NCBI RefSeq assembly: GCF_003985125.1
Contig: NZ_ML133567.1
Coordinates: forward strand, 1-64,000
Length of the DNA stretch: 64,000 bases
DNA from: Rhizobium phaseoli
GTDB lineage: Bacteria > Pseudomonadota > Alphaproteobacteria > Rhizobiales > Rhizobiaceae
Direction of reading: 5' to 3'
Of this stretch, positions 31,079 through 39,536 are shown piece after piece. The translations under genes were made by a program, and so were the position numbers. The notes under the pieces are model-generated. The model worked only from the letters and a program-made list of their open reading frames with translations, made no database searches and had not been told where the DNA came from. How positions within the stretch are numbered: the stretch's first letter is position 1; each line of letters opens with the position of its first letter.

Positions 31079-32374
31079 ATGGTTTCCACCGCCCTTGCCT
31101 CAACCCTTGCCCGGCGCAACATTCATTACGGTTGGGTCGTCGTTGCCGCCACCTTCCTCACCATGCTGGTGACGGCGGGCGCCATGGGCGCCCCCGGCGT
31201 GCTGATTAAGCCGCTGCAGGACGAATTCGGTTGGGAAACGTCGCAGATTTCCTCCGCACTCGCGATCCGCCTGATCCTGTTCGGCTTCATGGGGCCGTTT
31301 GCCGCCGCCTTCATGAATTATTTCGGCGTGCGCAAGGTCATCGTCTTTGCATTGACGCTGATCGGCATAGGCTTCGTCGGCTCGCTGTTCATGACGACGT
31401 TGTGGCAGCTCCTGCTGCTCTGGGGCATCGTCGTCGGCTTCGGCACCGGATTGACGGCCATGGTGCTCGCCGCGACGGTGTCGACGCGCTGGTTCACCAG
31501 GCATCGCGGTCTCGTCGTCGGCATGCTTTCGGCAAGCTCGGCCACCGGCCAGCTTGTCTTTCTGCCGCTGATGGCGGAGCTGACAGAGCGTTACGGCTGG
31601 CGCTCGACGGTGTTTTTCGTCTGCGCCATGATCATGGTCGCCGCCCTTGCCGTTCTCGCCTTCATGCGCGACCGGCCGGCTGACGTCAACTTGCCCTCTT
31701 TGGGTGAGGCACATGTGACGCCGGCACCGGCCAGGCCGACGCTCGGCGCTGCCCTGATGACGCCGATCACCACGCTGCGCGAGATTTCGGCGACCTCGAC
31801 CTTCTGGATCCTGTTTGCCACCTTCTTCATCTGCGGCCTCAGCACCAACGGCCTGATCCAGACCCATTTCGTCACCCTTTGCGGCGATTTCGGCATCGTG
31901 CCGGTGGCCGCCGCCAGCGTGCTTGCCGTCATGGGCATCTTCGATTTCTTCGGCACCATCGGCTCCGGCTGGCTGTCCGACCGGTTCGACAATCGCTGGC
32001 TGCTGTTCTGGTACTACGGCCTGCGCGGCCTCTCGCTGCTCTATCTGCCCTTCAGCGACTTCAGCTTCTACGGGCTTTCGATCTTTGCCATTTTCTATGG
32101 CCTCGACTGGATCGCCACCGTGCCGCCGACCGTCAAGATCGCCGCCGACCGCTTCGGCCGAGAAAAGGCCGGCCTCGTCTTCGGCTGGGTCTTTGCCGGC
32201 CATCAGCTGGGCGCCGCCACCGCCGCCTATGGCGCCGGCCTCTCGCGCACGGAACTGTCGAGCTATCTGCCCGCCTTCTTCGTCGCCGGCGCCTTCTGCC
32301 TGCTGGCCTCGATCCTGGCGATCACGCTGAAGAAATCAGGCCTGCCGAGTGCCGCCCCTGCCGCGGCCCATTGA
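31079..32374 (+). CDS. MFS transporter
   Basis: 431 residues with about 12 transmembrane segments. It contains the MFS motif-A equivalent in loop 2-3 (AAAFMNYFGVRKVIVFA) and a similar loop 8-9 (IGSGWLSDRFDNRWLLFWYY). The family resembles oxalate/formate-type and monocarboxylate porters more than drug antiporters, so the substrate may be an organic acid. Control by the neighbouring TetR regulator is inferred from the operators. Confidence 0.88.
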   Translation: MVSTALASTLARRNIHYGWVVVAATFLTMLVTAGAMGAPGVLIKPLQDEFGWETSQISSALAIRLILFGFMGPFAAAFMNYFGVRKVIVFALTLIGIGFVGSLFMTTLWQLLLLWGIVVGFGTGLTAMVLAATVSTRWFTRHRGLVVGMLSASSATGQLVFLPLMAELTERYGWRSTVFFVCAMIMVAALAVLAFMRDRPADVNLPSLGEAHVTPAPARPTLGAALMTPITTLREISATSTFWILFATFFICGLSTNGLIQTHFVTLCGDFGIVPVAAASVLAVMGIFDFFGTIGSGWLSDRFDNRWLLFWYYGLRGLSLLYLPFSDFSFYGLSIFAIFYGLDWIATVPPTVKIAADRFGREKAGLVFGWVFAGHQLGAATAAYGAGLSRTELSSYLPAFFVAGAFCLLASILAITLKKSGLPSAAPAAAH

Positions 32375-32448
32375 TCGCAAAGAGGATCTGGCCTCGAAAC
32401 AGGCCGGATCTCTCCACCGGATTGCCGCGATAACTTCGCTCATCCGTC

Positions 32449-32477
32449 TTGCATGCGCGGGCGCACACATGTTAGAC
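32449..32477 (+). promoter_or_regulatory. Probable tRNA-Leu promoter
   Basis: TTGCAT (32449-32454) and TTAGAC (32472-32477) with a 17-base spacer, ending 22 bases before the mature tRNA. Found by eye. Confidence 0.4.
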
Positions 32478-32499
32478 ACCCGCCTCGTCGGTATCCGTT

Positions 32500-32584
32500 G
32501 CCCCATTGGCGGAATTGGTAGACGCGCTCGACTCAAAATCGAGTTTCGAAAGAAGTGCTGGTTCGACCCCGGCATGGGGCACCA
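32500..32584 (+). tRNA. tRNA-Leu (anticodon CAA)
   Basis: 85 bases including the encoded CCA. Acceptor arms GCCCCAT (32500-32506) and ATGGGGC (32574-32580) pair fully. The anticodon stem CTCGA/TCGAG encloses CTCAAAA, giving anticodon CAA at 32534-32536, which reads UUG. A long variable arm (TTTCGAAAGAAGT region) and the GGTTCGACCCC T-arm confirm a class II leucine tRNA. I see no duplicated 3' end nearby that would mark an integration site. Confidence 0.95.
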
Positions 32585-32702
32585 GCCTCCGCTCTTTGAG
32601 CTTCGGCTCGGCGAGCCGTAGTTCCGGCAGGAACGAAGGCGGACTGGTTTCAACTCGCCGCGCCTCGATCCCCGATACGGAACAATCCGCATCCAACTGA
32701 AA

Positions 32703-32990
32703 CTATTTATTCTTCAACAGCCACATCTTGCCTGCCATGGTGATGCCGTAGACATCCTTTGATGCGTCGTCGTCCAGATGGCGTCGCTCGAGGAAGCCCG
32801 GCTCTTTCAACTCACCCAGCGTCTTCGCCGTGACCGATTTCACCTTCTGAGGCCGCTCTTTCCACCGATCGTTTTTTGCGTAGGTTACGGTCGCGTTTTG
32901 ATGCGTCCATTTATTGGCCGGCTGAGGATAGAGATCTCCGTCCCTGGCGAGTTTGAGTCCGGCGATCTGGGACGGGGTAAGCTCAATCAT
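32703..32990 (-). CDS. Small hypothetical protein
   Basis: 95 residues from the ATG at 32990 (MIELTPSQIAGLKLARDG). No signal peptide or membrane segment; rich in Lys and polar residues (TYAKNDRWKERPQKVKSV) with the ending GITMAGKMWLLKNK. The pattern SQIAGLKLA...GELKEPGFLERR...DVYGIT looks like a small winged-helix fold, in which the second strand-pair ends with YGITMAGKMWL, but this is only a guess. It is convergent with the tRNA and I do not recognise it. Confidence 0.65.
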   Translation of the reverse strand: MIELTPSQIAGLKLARDGDLYPQPANKWTHQNATVTYAKNDRWKERPQKVKSVTAKTLGELKEPGFLERRHLDDDASKDVYGITMAGKMWLLKNK

Positions 32991-33110
32991 ACTAAAAATC
33001 CTGTGCGGGTCCTTGCGCTGGGAATGCGCTTCGACCGAAGGCGTGCTGATAACATCGCCGGAGGTTTTCCACCACCACATTGCGACATCAGCGCCACGAA
33101 AAGGTGAAAA

Positions 33111-33133
33111 CCCGGCTCACGCAGGAACCGGGC
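33111..33133 (-). terminator. Terminator of the small secreted protein gene
   Basis: On the minus strand GCCCGGTTC...GAGCCGGG forms a stem (CCCGG at 33111-33115, CCGGG at 33128-33132), followed by TTTTCACCTTTT. It lies 24 bases past the stop at 33157. Confidence 0.6.
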
Positions 33134-33156
33134 CTCGCTTTTCTCCGATATTTTCA

Positions 33157-33441
33157 TCAGTAACAGCGCCGCACAGTCCTGGTAACCTCGCCGTCCTCCG
33201 TCTGGCGGGTGACGCTCCTGGTTTCGCAGCCATCGTGGCGATAGCGACGGTGCTCGCGTTCGCGGACACCAAAGGTCACGCCGCGCTCGCTGATGGTGAT
33301 GCCGGGCCTGACGCGCTCCTGGCGATAGCCGTCATCATCATAGGTGCGCTCTCTGACATAGACGCTGTCTGCGAGAACAGGGGCTGCAAATGAGCAGGCG
33401 GCAAGCGCCGCCACAGTACAGTTCAGGATGATTTTCCGCAT
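33157..33441 (-). CDS. Small secreted protein, unknown function
   Basis: 94 residues from the ATG at 33441. A clear signal peptide (MRKIILNCTVAALAACSFA, cleaved near APVLADS) is followed by a short, very charged mature chain with VYVRERTYDDDGYRQERVRP, VREREHRRYRHDG and two cysteines (CETRS, RRCY) that may form a disulfide. Similar short basic periplasmic proteins occur in rhizobia, but I know no function. ATG is preceded by AAGGAGAA. Confidence 0.75.
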   Translation of the reverse strand: MRKIILNCTVAALAACSFAAPVLADSVYVRERTYDDDGYRQERVRPGITISERGVTFGVREREHRRYRHDGCETRSVTRQTEDGEVTRTVRRCY

Positions 33442-33653
33442 ATCGTTTCTCCTTCTCGTGATGAAGGGGCAACGACGTAAGCTAAAACTGGTTCCAACAT
33501 CGGTGGCGCGCCGACCGTGGCGATCCTTTGCCGACATTATCTGTTGCCGATCGGACAGGAGCGCCGACCAGGCGCTCAAAACGCAAATCAACTGTTTAAT
33601 TTTGTTTACGCTTCGTCCAATGTGGCGACCGTTACCATCAGGCGAGGCCAGAC

Positions 33654-35402
33654 GTGCATCAGGAAGTAGGACTCATCGCGACGGTCGCCGTCAGTTTTGT
33701 TTTCGCGGCGGTCCTCGGCTATAGCGCGGACCGGCTCCGGCTGCCGCCGCTCGTCGGCTATCTGGTGGCCGGCATCATGATGGGGCCTTTCACTCCGGGC
33801 TTCGTCGCCGACACCGCGCTTGCCGGCCAGCTTGCGGAGATGGGCGTCATCCTGCTGATGTTCGGCGTCGGCCTGCATTTTTCCGCCTCCGATCTGCTCG
33901 CCGTGCGCGGCATCGCCGTACCGGGTGCGATCGGACGGATTTGCCTCGCCACACTGCTGGGCATCGGCCTTTGCAAGCTCTGGGGCTGGAGCCTTGGCGC
34001 CGGTATCGTCTTCGGCCTCAGCCTGTCGGTGGCCAGCACCGTCGTGCTCCTGAAGGCGCTGGAGGAGCGCAATCTCGTCAATGCGGCAAGCGGACGCGTC
34101 GCCGTCGGCTGGCTGATCGTCGAAGATTTGGCAATGGTGCTGGCGCTGGTGCTGCTGCCGGCGCTGGCAGAACTGCTCGGCGGCCATGCTGTCGATACGA
34201 CCAATCACGGTCTCGGCGAACTGCCGCTGGCTCTGGCGGTCGGGCTGACCTTGTTGAAGGTGGCGGCTTTCGCCGCCATGGCGATCTTCCTCGGTCCACG
34301 GATCGTGCCCTGGCTGCTGACGATGATCGCCCGCACCGGCTCGCGCGAGCTCTTCACGCTCACCGTGCTGGCGATCGCGCTGGGGATCGCCTTCGGCTCA
34401 GCGGCGATCTTCGGCGTCTCCTTTGCATTAGGCGCCTTCTTCGCCGGCGTCGTCATGAGTGAATCCCAGCTCAGCCACAGAGCAGCCGCCGATTCGCTGC
34501 CGTTGCAGAACGCCTTCTCCGTGCTGTTCTTCGTCTCCGTCGGCATGCTTTTCGACCCCTCGATCCTGGTGCGCCAGCCGCTGGCCGTGATCGGAGCCCT
34601 GGCACTCATCATCCTCGGCAAGGCCATCATCACCTTTGCGATCGTCATGCTGCTGCGCTATCCGATCAGCATGGGCCTGACCTTGGCCGGCGGCCTTGCT
34701 CAGATCGGCGAGTTTTCCTTCATCCTCGCCGGCCTCGGCGTCTCGCTCGGACTTCTGCCGCATGAGGGCCAGGATCTGATCCTTGCCGCCGCGATCCTGT
34801 CGATCACGCTCAACCCGATCGTGATCTTCGCGAGCGACGGCCTGAAGAAATACATGCATTCGAAATGGCCCCTCCTCTTCGAAAACTACGGCAGAAAGAA
34901 GCAGAAGACGCTCGGCAGGGAACTGGAAAAGATCAGGGCGCTCGGCGAGGAGCGCGAACGCCAGCACCAGCTGAAGATGCAGCAGCTGATCGAAACTTTC
35001 CCTCTGTTCTCCCAGGTCGGCGAGGACGCGCAGGAAGAGCTTCTGCTGCTCTTCAAGGCAAAGTCCGCCCCTCCGGGCGAACGCGTCATCCGCCGCGGTG
35101 ATCGCGGCGACAGCATGTATTTTATATCCTCGGGCGCCGTCGAAGTGCGGCTCGCCAGCGGCGCGATCCGCCTCGAGCCGGGCGCCTTCTTCGGCGAGAT
35201 GGCGCTGCTGAGCGGCGGACGGCGCACCGCCGATGTCATCGCCGTCGACTTCTGCCAGTTCGAGGTGCTCGAGCGGCGCGATTTCAACATGTTCATGTCG
35301 CACCATCCCAATCTGCGCGCGATCGTCAGCGAAATGGCCCAGAAGCGCACGGAGATGAACGTGCTGCGTCAGCAATGGGAAAAGTCGATGGATTTGTCCT
35401 GA
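33654..35402 (+). CDS. Monovalent cation:proton antiporter (CPA2/YbaL-KefB type) with cyclic-nucleotide-binding domain
   Basis: 582 residues, starting at GTG (no in-frame ATG nearby). Residues 1-400 hold about 12 transmembrane segments of the Na+/H+ exchanger fold (GVGLHFSASDLLAVRGI, VGWLIVEDLAMVLALVLLPA with the ED pair, FFAGVVMSESQLSHRAA). The usual C-terminal RCK/TrkA-N domain is missing. Instead, after a charged linker (KKQKTLGRELEKIRALG), residues 440-570 form a cNMP-binding beta-barrel with the binding-cassette motif FFGEMALLSGGRRTADV. Transport may therefore be gated by cAMP or a similar ligand. Confidence 0.87.
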   Translation: MHQEVGLIATVAVSFVFAAVLGYSADRLRLPPLVGYLVAGIMMGPFTPGFVADTALAGQLAEMGVILLMFGVGLHFSASDLLAVRGIAVPGAIGRICLATLLGIGLCKLWGWSLGAGIVFGLSLSVASTVVLLKALEERNLVNAASGRVAVGWLIVEDLAMVLALVLLPALAELLGGHAVDTTNHGLGELPLALAVGLTLLKVAAFAAMAIFLGPRIVPWLLTMIARTGSRELFTLTVLAIALGIAFGSAAIFGVSFALGAFFAGVVMSESQLSHRAAADSLPLQNAFSVLFFVSVGMLFDPSILVRQPLAVIGALALIILGKAIITFAIVMLLRYPISMGLTLAGGLAQIGEFSFILAGLGVSLGLLPHEGQDLILAAAILSITLNPIVIFASDGLKKYMHSKWPLLFENYGRKKQKTLGRELEKIRALGEERERQHQLKMQQLIETFPLFSQVGEDAQEELLLLFKAKSAPPGERVIRRGDRGDSMYFISSGAVEVRLASGAIRLEPGAFFGEMALLSGGRRTADVIAVDFCQFEVLERRDFNMFMSHHPNLRAIVSEMAQKRTEMNVLRQQWEKSMDLS

Positions 35403-35466
35403 CGCGCAGACATTCCTAGGTCAGGCGCATGGCAAATCGACCTGCAAGTCCGTTGCGCAAGGCTCT

Positions 35467-35757
35467 TCAGCCTGCCGGCCAATAGCCGTCCGAACGGAAA
35501 TCCTCCGGGATCGGATCGAGCCGCGACAACGTCTCGGCTGCGAAGTCGATCTGAAGCGACAGGTATTTCAAAGATGCCAGCATCGGCACACCGGTCGCGA
35601 ATTCCCGAACGCGAGACAGATGATAACCGCTTTCGCTCAGCCGCCGGGCCGCTTCCCGACGCACATCGTCCCTGTTCGGTCCCCGTCCCGCTCCGACCCC
35701 GTCATCCATCTGAACGGCACGACCGCGGCCGCCTTCGATCACTTTGAACATTCTCAT
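35467..35757 (-). CDS. Small hypothetical protein
   Basis: 96 residues from the ATG at 35757 (MRMFKVIEGGRGRAVQMDDG); a start at 35751 is also possible. It has no signal or membrane segment. A Gly/Arg-rich N-terminus is followed by RREAARRLSESGYHLSRVREFATG and the C-terminal region KYLSLQIDFAAETLSRLDPIPEDF. The latter half looks helical. I do not recognise a family. Confidence 0.65.
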   Translation of the reverse strand: MRMFKVIEGGRGRAVQMDDGVGAGRGPNRDDVRREAARRLSESGYHLSRVREFATGVPMLASLKYLSLQIDFAAETLSRLDPIPEDFRSDGYWPAG

Positions 35758-35953
35758 GCCACCCTGCACGTCGCCCTCAAACCAGCTTGCCGCAGAATGG
35801 CCGATTCGCCATCCCATGAAATCTTGGGAGAGACATCGATGCCCGCATCACGAAATTTTTAAGCGCCGGGTGGCACGAAGGACACGGACGAGCATTTACA
35901 GCGCCGCGCACGGCCCCTAAAGCTCTTTTGCATTGCAATAGGAAAGGAACGGA

Positions 35954-36544
35954 ATGCTCCGCAGACTTTACGACTGGACCATGTCTCTGGCCGCGCGCAA
36001 ATCGGCCGAAGTCTGGCTTGCCGTCATCGCCTTCGTCGAAAGCTCCGTCTTTCTCGTCCCCGCCGACGTGCTGTTCCTGCCGATGGCGCTCGCCAAACCG
36101 GAGCGCTCCTATCGCTATGCGCTGATTGCGACCGTCGCCTCAGTGCTCGGCGGCATCGCCGGCTGGGCGCTCGGCTTTTACGCCTATGAGACGGTGGCGC
36201 GGCCAGTTCTCGAATTCTACGGCAAACTCGATGCCTTCGAGCAGATGAAGGCCTATGTCACTTACGAGTGGATCCTGCTGCTGCTCGTCACATCAGGTCT
36301 TGCGCATCTGCCGCCGATCAAGATCGTCACCATCCTGTCCGGCGTCATTCACGTCAATCTGGGCCTTTTCATTATCTCGGCGATTATTGCACGCGGCGCG
36401 CGTTTCCTCTTCCTCGCCTGGCTGCTGCGCCGCTATGGCGAGCCGATCCGTGACTTCATCGAGAAGCGCCTCGGCCAGCTCGTCGGCATCGGTGCCACCG
36501 CGGCAATCGTGCTATATGTCGGCTACCGCTCGTTCGCTCACTAG
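35954..36544 (+). CDS. YqaA/DedA-family membrane protein
   Basis: 196 residues with about 4-5 hydrophobic segments. YDWTMSLAARKSAEVWLAVIAFVESSVFLVP and later SGLAHLPPIKIVTILSGVIHVNLGLF are typical of the YqaA branch of SNARE-associated (DedA-like) proteins. These are thought to move lipids or maintain membrane charge; the exact role is unknown. AAGGAACGGA precedes the ATG. A RIME-like repeat follows the stop. Confidence 0.88.
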   Translation: MLRRLYDWTMSLAARKSAEVWLAVIAFVESSVFLVPADVLFLPMALAKPERSYRYALIATVASVLGGIAGWALGFYAYETVARPVLEFYGKLDAFEQMKAYVTYEWILLLLVTSGLAHLPPIKIVTILSGVIHVNLGLFIISAIIARGARFLFLAWLLRRYGEPIRDFIEKRLGQLVGIGATAAIVLYVGYRSFAH

Positions 36545-36642
36545 AGCATTTCGTTTTTCTTCGAATAACGAAGATGCTCTATCTCTTTAATTTTACGCAA
36601 TTCCGGACGCAAAACCGCTTCACACTTTTGCTGGAATTGCTC
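36543..36642. repeat. RIME1-like intergenic mosaic repeat
   Basis: Two palindromes in tandem. The first (36543-36580) pairs AGAGCAT with ATGCTCT; the second (36598-36640) pairs GCAATTCC with GGAATTGC and holds ACGCAAAACCGCTTCACACT in the loop region. The layout (two palindromes separated by CTATCTCTTTAATTTTAC) fits the RIME1 element described in Rhizobium. It fills the 125-base gap between the DedA-like and DsbB-like genes. Confidence 0.75.
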
Positions 36643-36669
36643 CAAGCCAAACTCTCGCGGAGCTCCGCC

Positions 36670-37185
36670 ATGACTGCCACCGCCTCGCCGCTCGCCCGTC
36701 CCGGCTTCGTCTATTCCATATTGCTCGCTATCGGCATGGCGGCGGTGGTCGGCGGCGCCCTCGGTTTCCAGTATATCGGCGGCTATATTCCCTGCGCCCT
36801 CTGCCTGCTGCAGCGCCAGCCCTATTATTATGCGATTCCGATCGCCATTCTGGCAGGGATCTGCGATCTCGTCGGCCTGCCGAACTGGATTTCCCGCGCG
36901 ATGCTTCTCGCAGCCGGCGTCCTGATGCTGGTCACCGCCGGCATGGGCATCTATCACGCCGGCGTCGAATGGCACTTCTGGCCGGGCCCGGCCACCTGCT
37001 CGACCACCGCAAGCAGCATGACGACCAATGCCGGCGATCTGCTCGGCGAACTCAATACGATCAAGGGCCCATCCTGCACCGATGCGGCGCTCCGGGTGCT
37101 CGGCCTGTCTTTTGCCGGCTGGAACGTGATTGCGGGGATCCTGCTTGCAGCCTTCGCCTTCCTCGGCGTGCGCAAAGCCGCCTGA
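36670..37185 (+). CDS. Disulfide bond formation protein B (DsbB-like)
   Basis: 171 residues from the ATG at 36670. Four transmembrane segments; the first periplasmic loop has the active-site pair in YIPCALCLLQRQPYY (CxxC), and the second loop holds CSTTASS and GPSCTDAAL. It passes electrons from a DsbA-like protein to quinone. The longer frame upstream is the RIME-like repeat, not coding. Confidence 0.9.
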   Translation: MTATASPLARPGFVYSILLAIGMAAVVGGALGFQYIGGYIPCALCLLQRQPYYYAIPIAILAGICDLVGLPNWISRAMLLAAGVLMLVTAGMGIYHAGVEWHFWPGPATCSTTASSMTTNAGDLLGELNTIKGPSCTDAALRVLGLSFAGWNVIAGILLAAFAFLGVRKAA

Positions 37186-37294
37186 CGCAAGTCATCGCGG
37201 GCGTCCGCAACGGGCCATCGATAACGACACGGAAGCAAAGAGCCAAAGCGCGGTTTTGGCCACGGTCGAGGCGACGCGCTGCAGACGGGTCCGA

Positions 37295-37852
37295 TCAGGG
37301 CTGCAATTCGGTATCCCAGTAGAGATAGTCGAGCCAGCTGTCATGCAGATAGTTCGGCGGAAACAGCCGGCCGTTATTGTGCAGATCCTGCACCGTCGGC
37401 TGGTAGGGCTTCTGCGCCGGGAACATGCCTGCCTGCTTCGGAAGCTTGCTGCCCTTGCGCAGATTGCAGGGCGAGCACGCCGCCACGACATTCTCCCAGG
37501 TCGTCTCGCCGCCATGGGCGCGCGGGATGACATGGTCGAAAGTCAGGTCGTCATGGGCGCCGCAATACTGGCACTCGAACCGATCGCGCAGGAATACGTT
37601 GAACCGGGTGAAGGCAGGATTGCGGGACGGCTGCACATAGGTCTTCAGGCATACGACACTCGGAAGCCGCATCGAAAAGCTCGGCGAGGAAACCGAATGT
37701 TCATATTCTGCGATGATGTTCACACGGTCGAGAAATACCGCCTTGATCGCGTCCTGCCAGGACCACAGCGACAAGGGGTAATAACTCAGCGGCCGGTAGT
37801 CAGCGTTCAGGACGAGCGCTGGCAGGGCCTGCGGGGAGACTGCAATCGTCAA
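37295..37852 (-). CDS. HNH endonuclease
   Basis: 185 residues from a TTG start at 37852; AGGAGAG sits 5 bases upstream and the protein then begins with the family sequence TIAVSPQALPALVLNADYRPL. A zinc-binding pair (FECQYCGAHDDLTFDHVIPRAHG and CSPCNLRKG) frames the HNH motif, with the catalytic His in DHVIPRAHGG. Chromosomal HNH proteins of this type are conserved in Rhizobiales but their target is unknown. No restriction-modification partner is nearby. Confidence 0.9.
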   Translation of the reverse strand: MTIAVSPQALPALVLNADYRPLSYYPLSLWSWQDAIKAVFLDRVNIIAEYEHSVSSPSFSMRLPSVVCLKTYVQPSRNPAFTRFNVFLRDRFECQYCGAHDDLTFDHVIPRAHGGETTWENVVAACSPCNLRKGSKLPKQAGMFPAQKPYQPTVQDLHNNGRLFPPNYLHDSWLDYLYWDTELQP

Positions 37853-37963
37853 GGGACTCTCCTGATCGATTCGGCATCTGCACCTGTATATTAGGCCGGT
37901 TGTTACAGGATTGTGAAGTCCAATAAATTCAGAGGATAAAGGCAATTTGAAGAGTGTGGCCGA

Positions 37964-38608
37964 TCAGCCGGTCGGCACCATGTCGCGGCGCATTTTCCTG
38001 GCGTAATAGGCCCAGAAAAGCCGGGCTGCCACTGAGCGCCACGGCGACCAGACTTCCGAGAGCTTGGCAAGCGCCTTCGCTTGCGGCCGCGCCGCAAGTC
38101 CGAGCGCGGCGCCGACGGCATTCTGCAGCGCGACATCGCCGGCCGGAAAGACGTCGGCATGGCCGCCGCAGAACATCAGATAGACTTCCGCCGTCCACGG
38201 GCCGACGCCCTTCAGCCCCGTCAGTTCGCCAAGCGCGTCGCCCGGCGGCTTCAGGCAGAGACCGGAAAGATCGAGGCGACCGGAGGCAACCGCGTCAGCG
38301 ATCCGCGTCAGCGTATCGGCCTTGGCGCGCGACAGGCCGAATTCCCGCCACGCCTCGGGGTGAAGCAGCAGGTAAGCTTCCGCCGTCAGCGGGCCATCCG
38401 CCGGCAGCATGCGCCGCCAGATTGCCTCGGCGCTGGCGCGCGAGACCATTTGCGACACGATGATATGGGCAAGTCCGGCAAAACCGGGTTCGCGCAGCCG
38501 CAGTGGCAGCGGACCCGCATCCGCGGCGATCGGTGCAAGCCGCGGATCCAGGCGAAGCAACGCTTCGAGCCCCAGCCTGACGTCCTCGTCGTTGCGGATG
38601 ATCTGCAC
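37964..38608 (-). CDS. DNA-3-methyladenine glycosylase II (AlkA-like)
   Basis: 214 residues from a GTG at 38608, chosen because GGGAGGA lies just upstream and longer starts run over the gluQRS start. The helix-hairpin-helix LKGVGPWTAEVYLMFC (residues about 145-160) is followed by the catalytic Asp in VFPAGDVALQNAVG. It excises alkylated bases such as 3-methyladenine. An alternative ATG at 38656 would overlap the divergent gluQRS ATG by 2 bases. Confidence 0.9.
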   Translation of the reverse strand: MQIIRNDEDVRLGLEALLRLDPRLAPIAADAGPLPLRLREPGFAGLAHIIVSQMVSRASAEAIWRRMLPADGPLTAEAYLLLHPEAWREFGLSRAKADTLTRIADAVASGRLDLSGLCLKPPGDALGELTGLKGVGPWTAEVYLMFCGGHADVFPAGDVALQNAVGAALGLAARPQAKALAKLSEVWSPWRSVAARLFWAYYARKMRRDMVPTG

Positions 38609-38654
38609 GCGTCCTCCCAGTGGTTCAAAACCAAAATCCGTGGCAGAAGAAAGC

Positions 38655-39536
38655 ATGACCACGAGCGAGCGTCAAAAACCTGTCTTTCGTTTTGCGCCGA
38701 GCCCCAACGGACCGCTGCACCTCGGCCATGCCCTTTCGGCCCTTTTGAACCGCGATATGGCCGACGCTTTGCATGGCCGGCTGCTGCTGCGCATCGAGGA
38801 TATCGACCAGGCCCGCTGCACCCCCGAATTCGAGGCCGGCATCCTCAGGGACATCGACTGGCTTGGCATCGACTGGGAAAGTCCGGTGCGGCGCCAGTCG
38901 GAACATTTTCCGGAGTACCAGGCGGCGCTGCATGCGCTGATCGAACGCGGCCTGGTCTACCCGGCTTTCCTGACACGCGGCGAGGTGAAGGCGCGTGTCG
39001 CCGCCTATGAGGCAGCGGGCGAATCCTGGCCACGTGATCCCGATGGCACGCCGCATTATCCGCCGATTGATCGCGAGCGGCCCGAAGCCGAATGGCGGGA
39101 CATCCTGTCCTCCGGGAAAAAACATGCCTGGCGGCTCGACATGCGCAAGGCGCTCGACCTGATCGGTGAACTGCTGTTCTGGACGGAAACCGGCGACAGC
39201 AGGACAGGCGAGATCGCCGCCGAGCCTGGCGTCTGGGGGGATGTCATCCTCTCGCGCTCCGACGCACCCTCGAGCTACCATCTTTCGGTGGTCGTCGATG
39301 ATGCGCTGCAGGGCGTCACCCATGTCGTGCGCGGGCTCGACCTTTTCTACGCCACATCGGTGCACCGGCTGCTGCAGGTGCTGCTCGGCCTGCCGCAGCC
39401 CCTCTATCACCATCATCGGCTCATTCTCGACGCCGATGGCCGCAAGCTTTCGAAGAGCGAAGGTGACAGCGGGCTCGCCGAATTGCGTGCCCAGGGCATG
39501 TCAGGGGCCGACATTCGCCGCCTTGTCGGGCTCTGA
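38655..39536 (+). CDS. gluQRS: Glutamyl-Q tRNA(Asp) synthetase
   Basis: 293 residues. The HIGH motif is FAPSPNGPLHLGHALSALLN, the KMSKS-like motif RKLSKSEGDSG, and the protein lacks the anticodon-binding C-terminal half of GluRS, so it is the GluQ-RS paralogue. It attaches glutamate to queuosine-34 of tRNA-Asp. Its end overlaps the convergent yihY-type gene by 36 bases (39501-39536), and its start lies close to the divergent alkA-like gene. Confidence 0.94.
   Translation: MTTSERQKPVFRFAPSPNGPLHLGHALSALLNRDMADALHGRLLLRIEDIDQARCTPEFEAGILRDIDWLGIDWESPVRRQSEHFPEYQAALHALIERGLVYPAFLTRGEVKARVAAYEAAGESWPRDPDGTPHYPPIDRERPEAEWRDILSSGKKHAWRLDMRKALDLIGELLFWTETGDSRTGEIAAEPGVWGDVILSRSDAPSSYHLSVVVDDALQGVTHVVRGLDLFYATSVHRLLQVLLGLPQPLYHHHRLILDADGRKLSKSEGDSGLAELRAQGMSGADIRRLVGL

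Noticed and set aside
32500..35800. Genomic island at tRNA-Leu
   Set aside because: No integrase, no duplicated tRNA end, and the following antiporter looks native in codon use.
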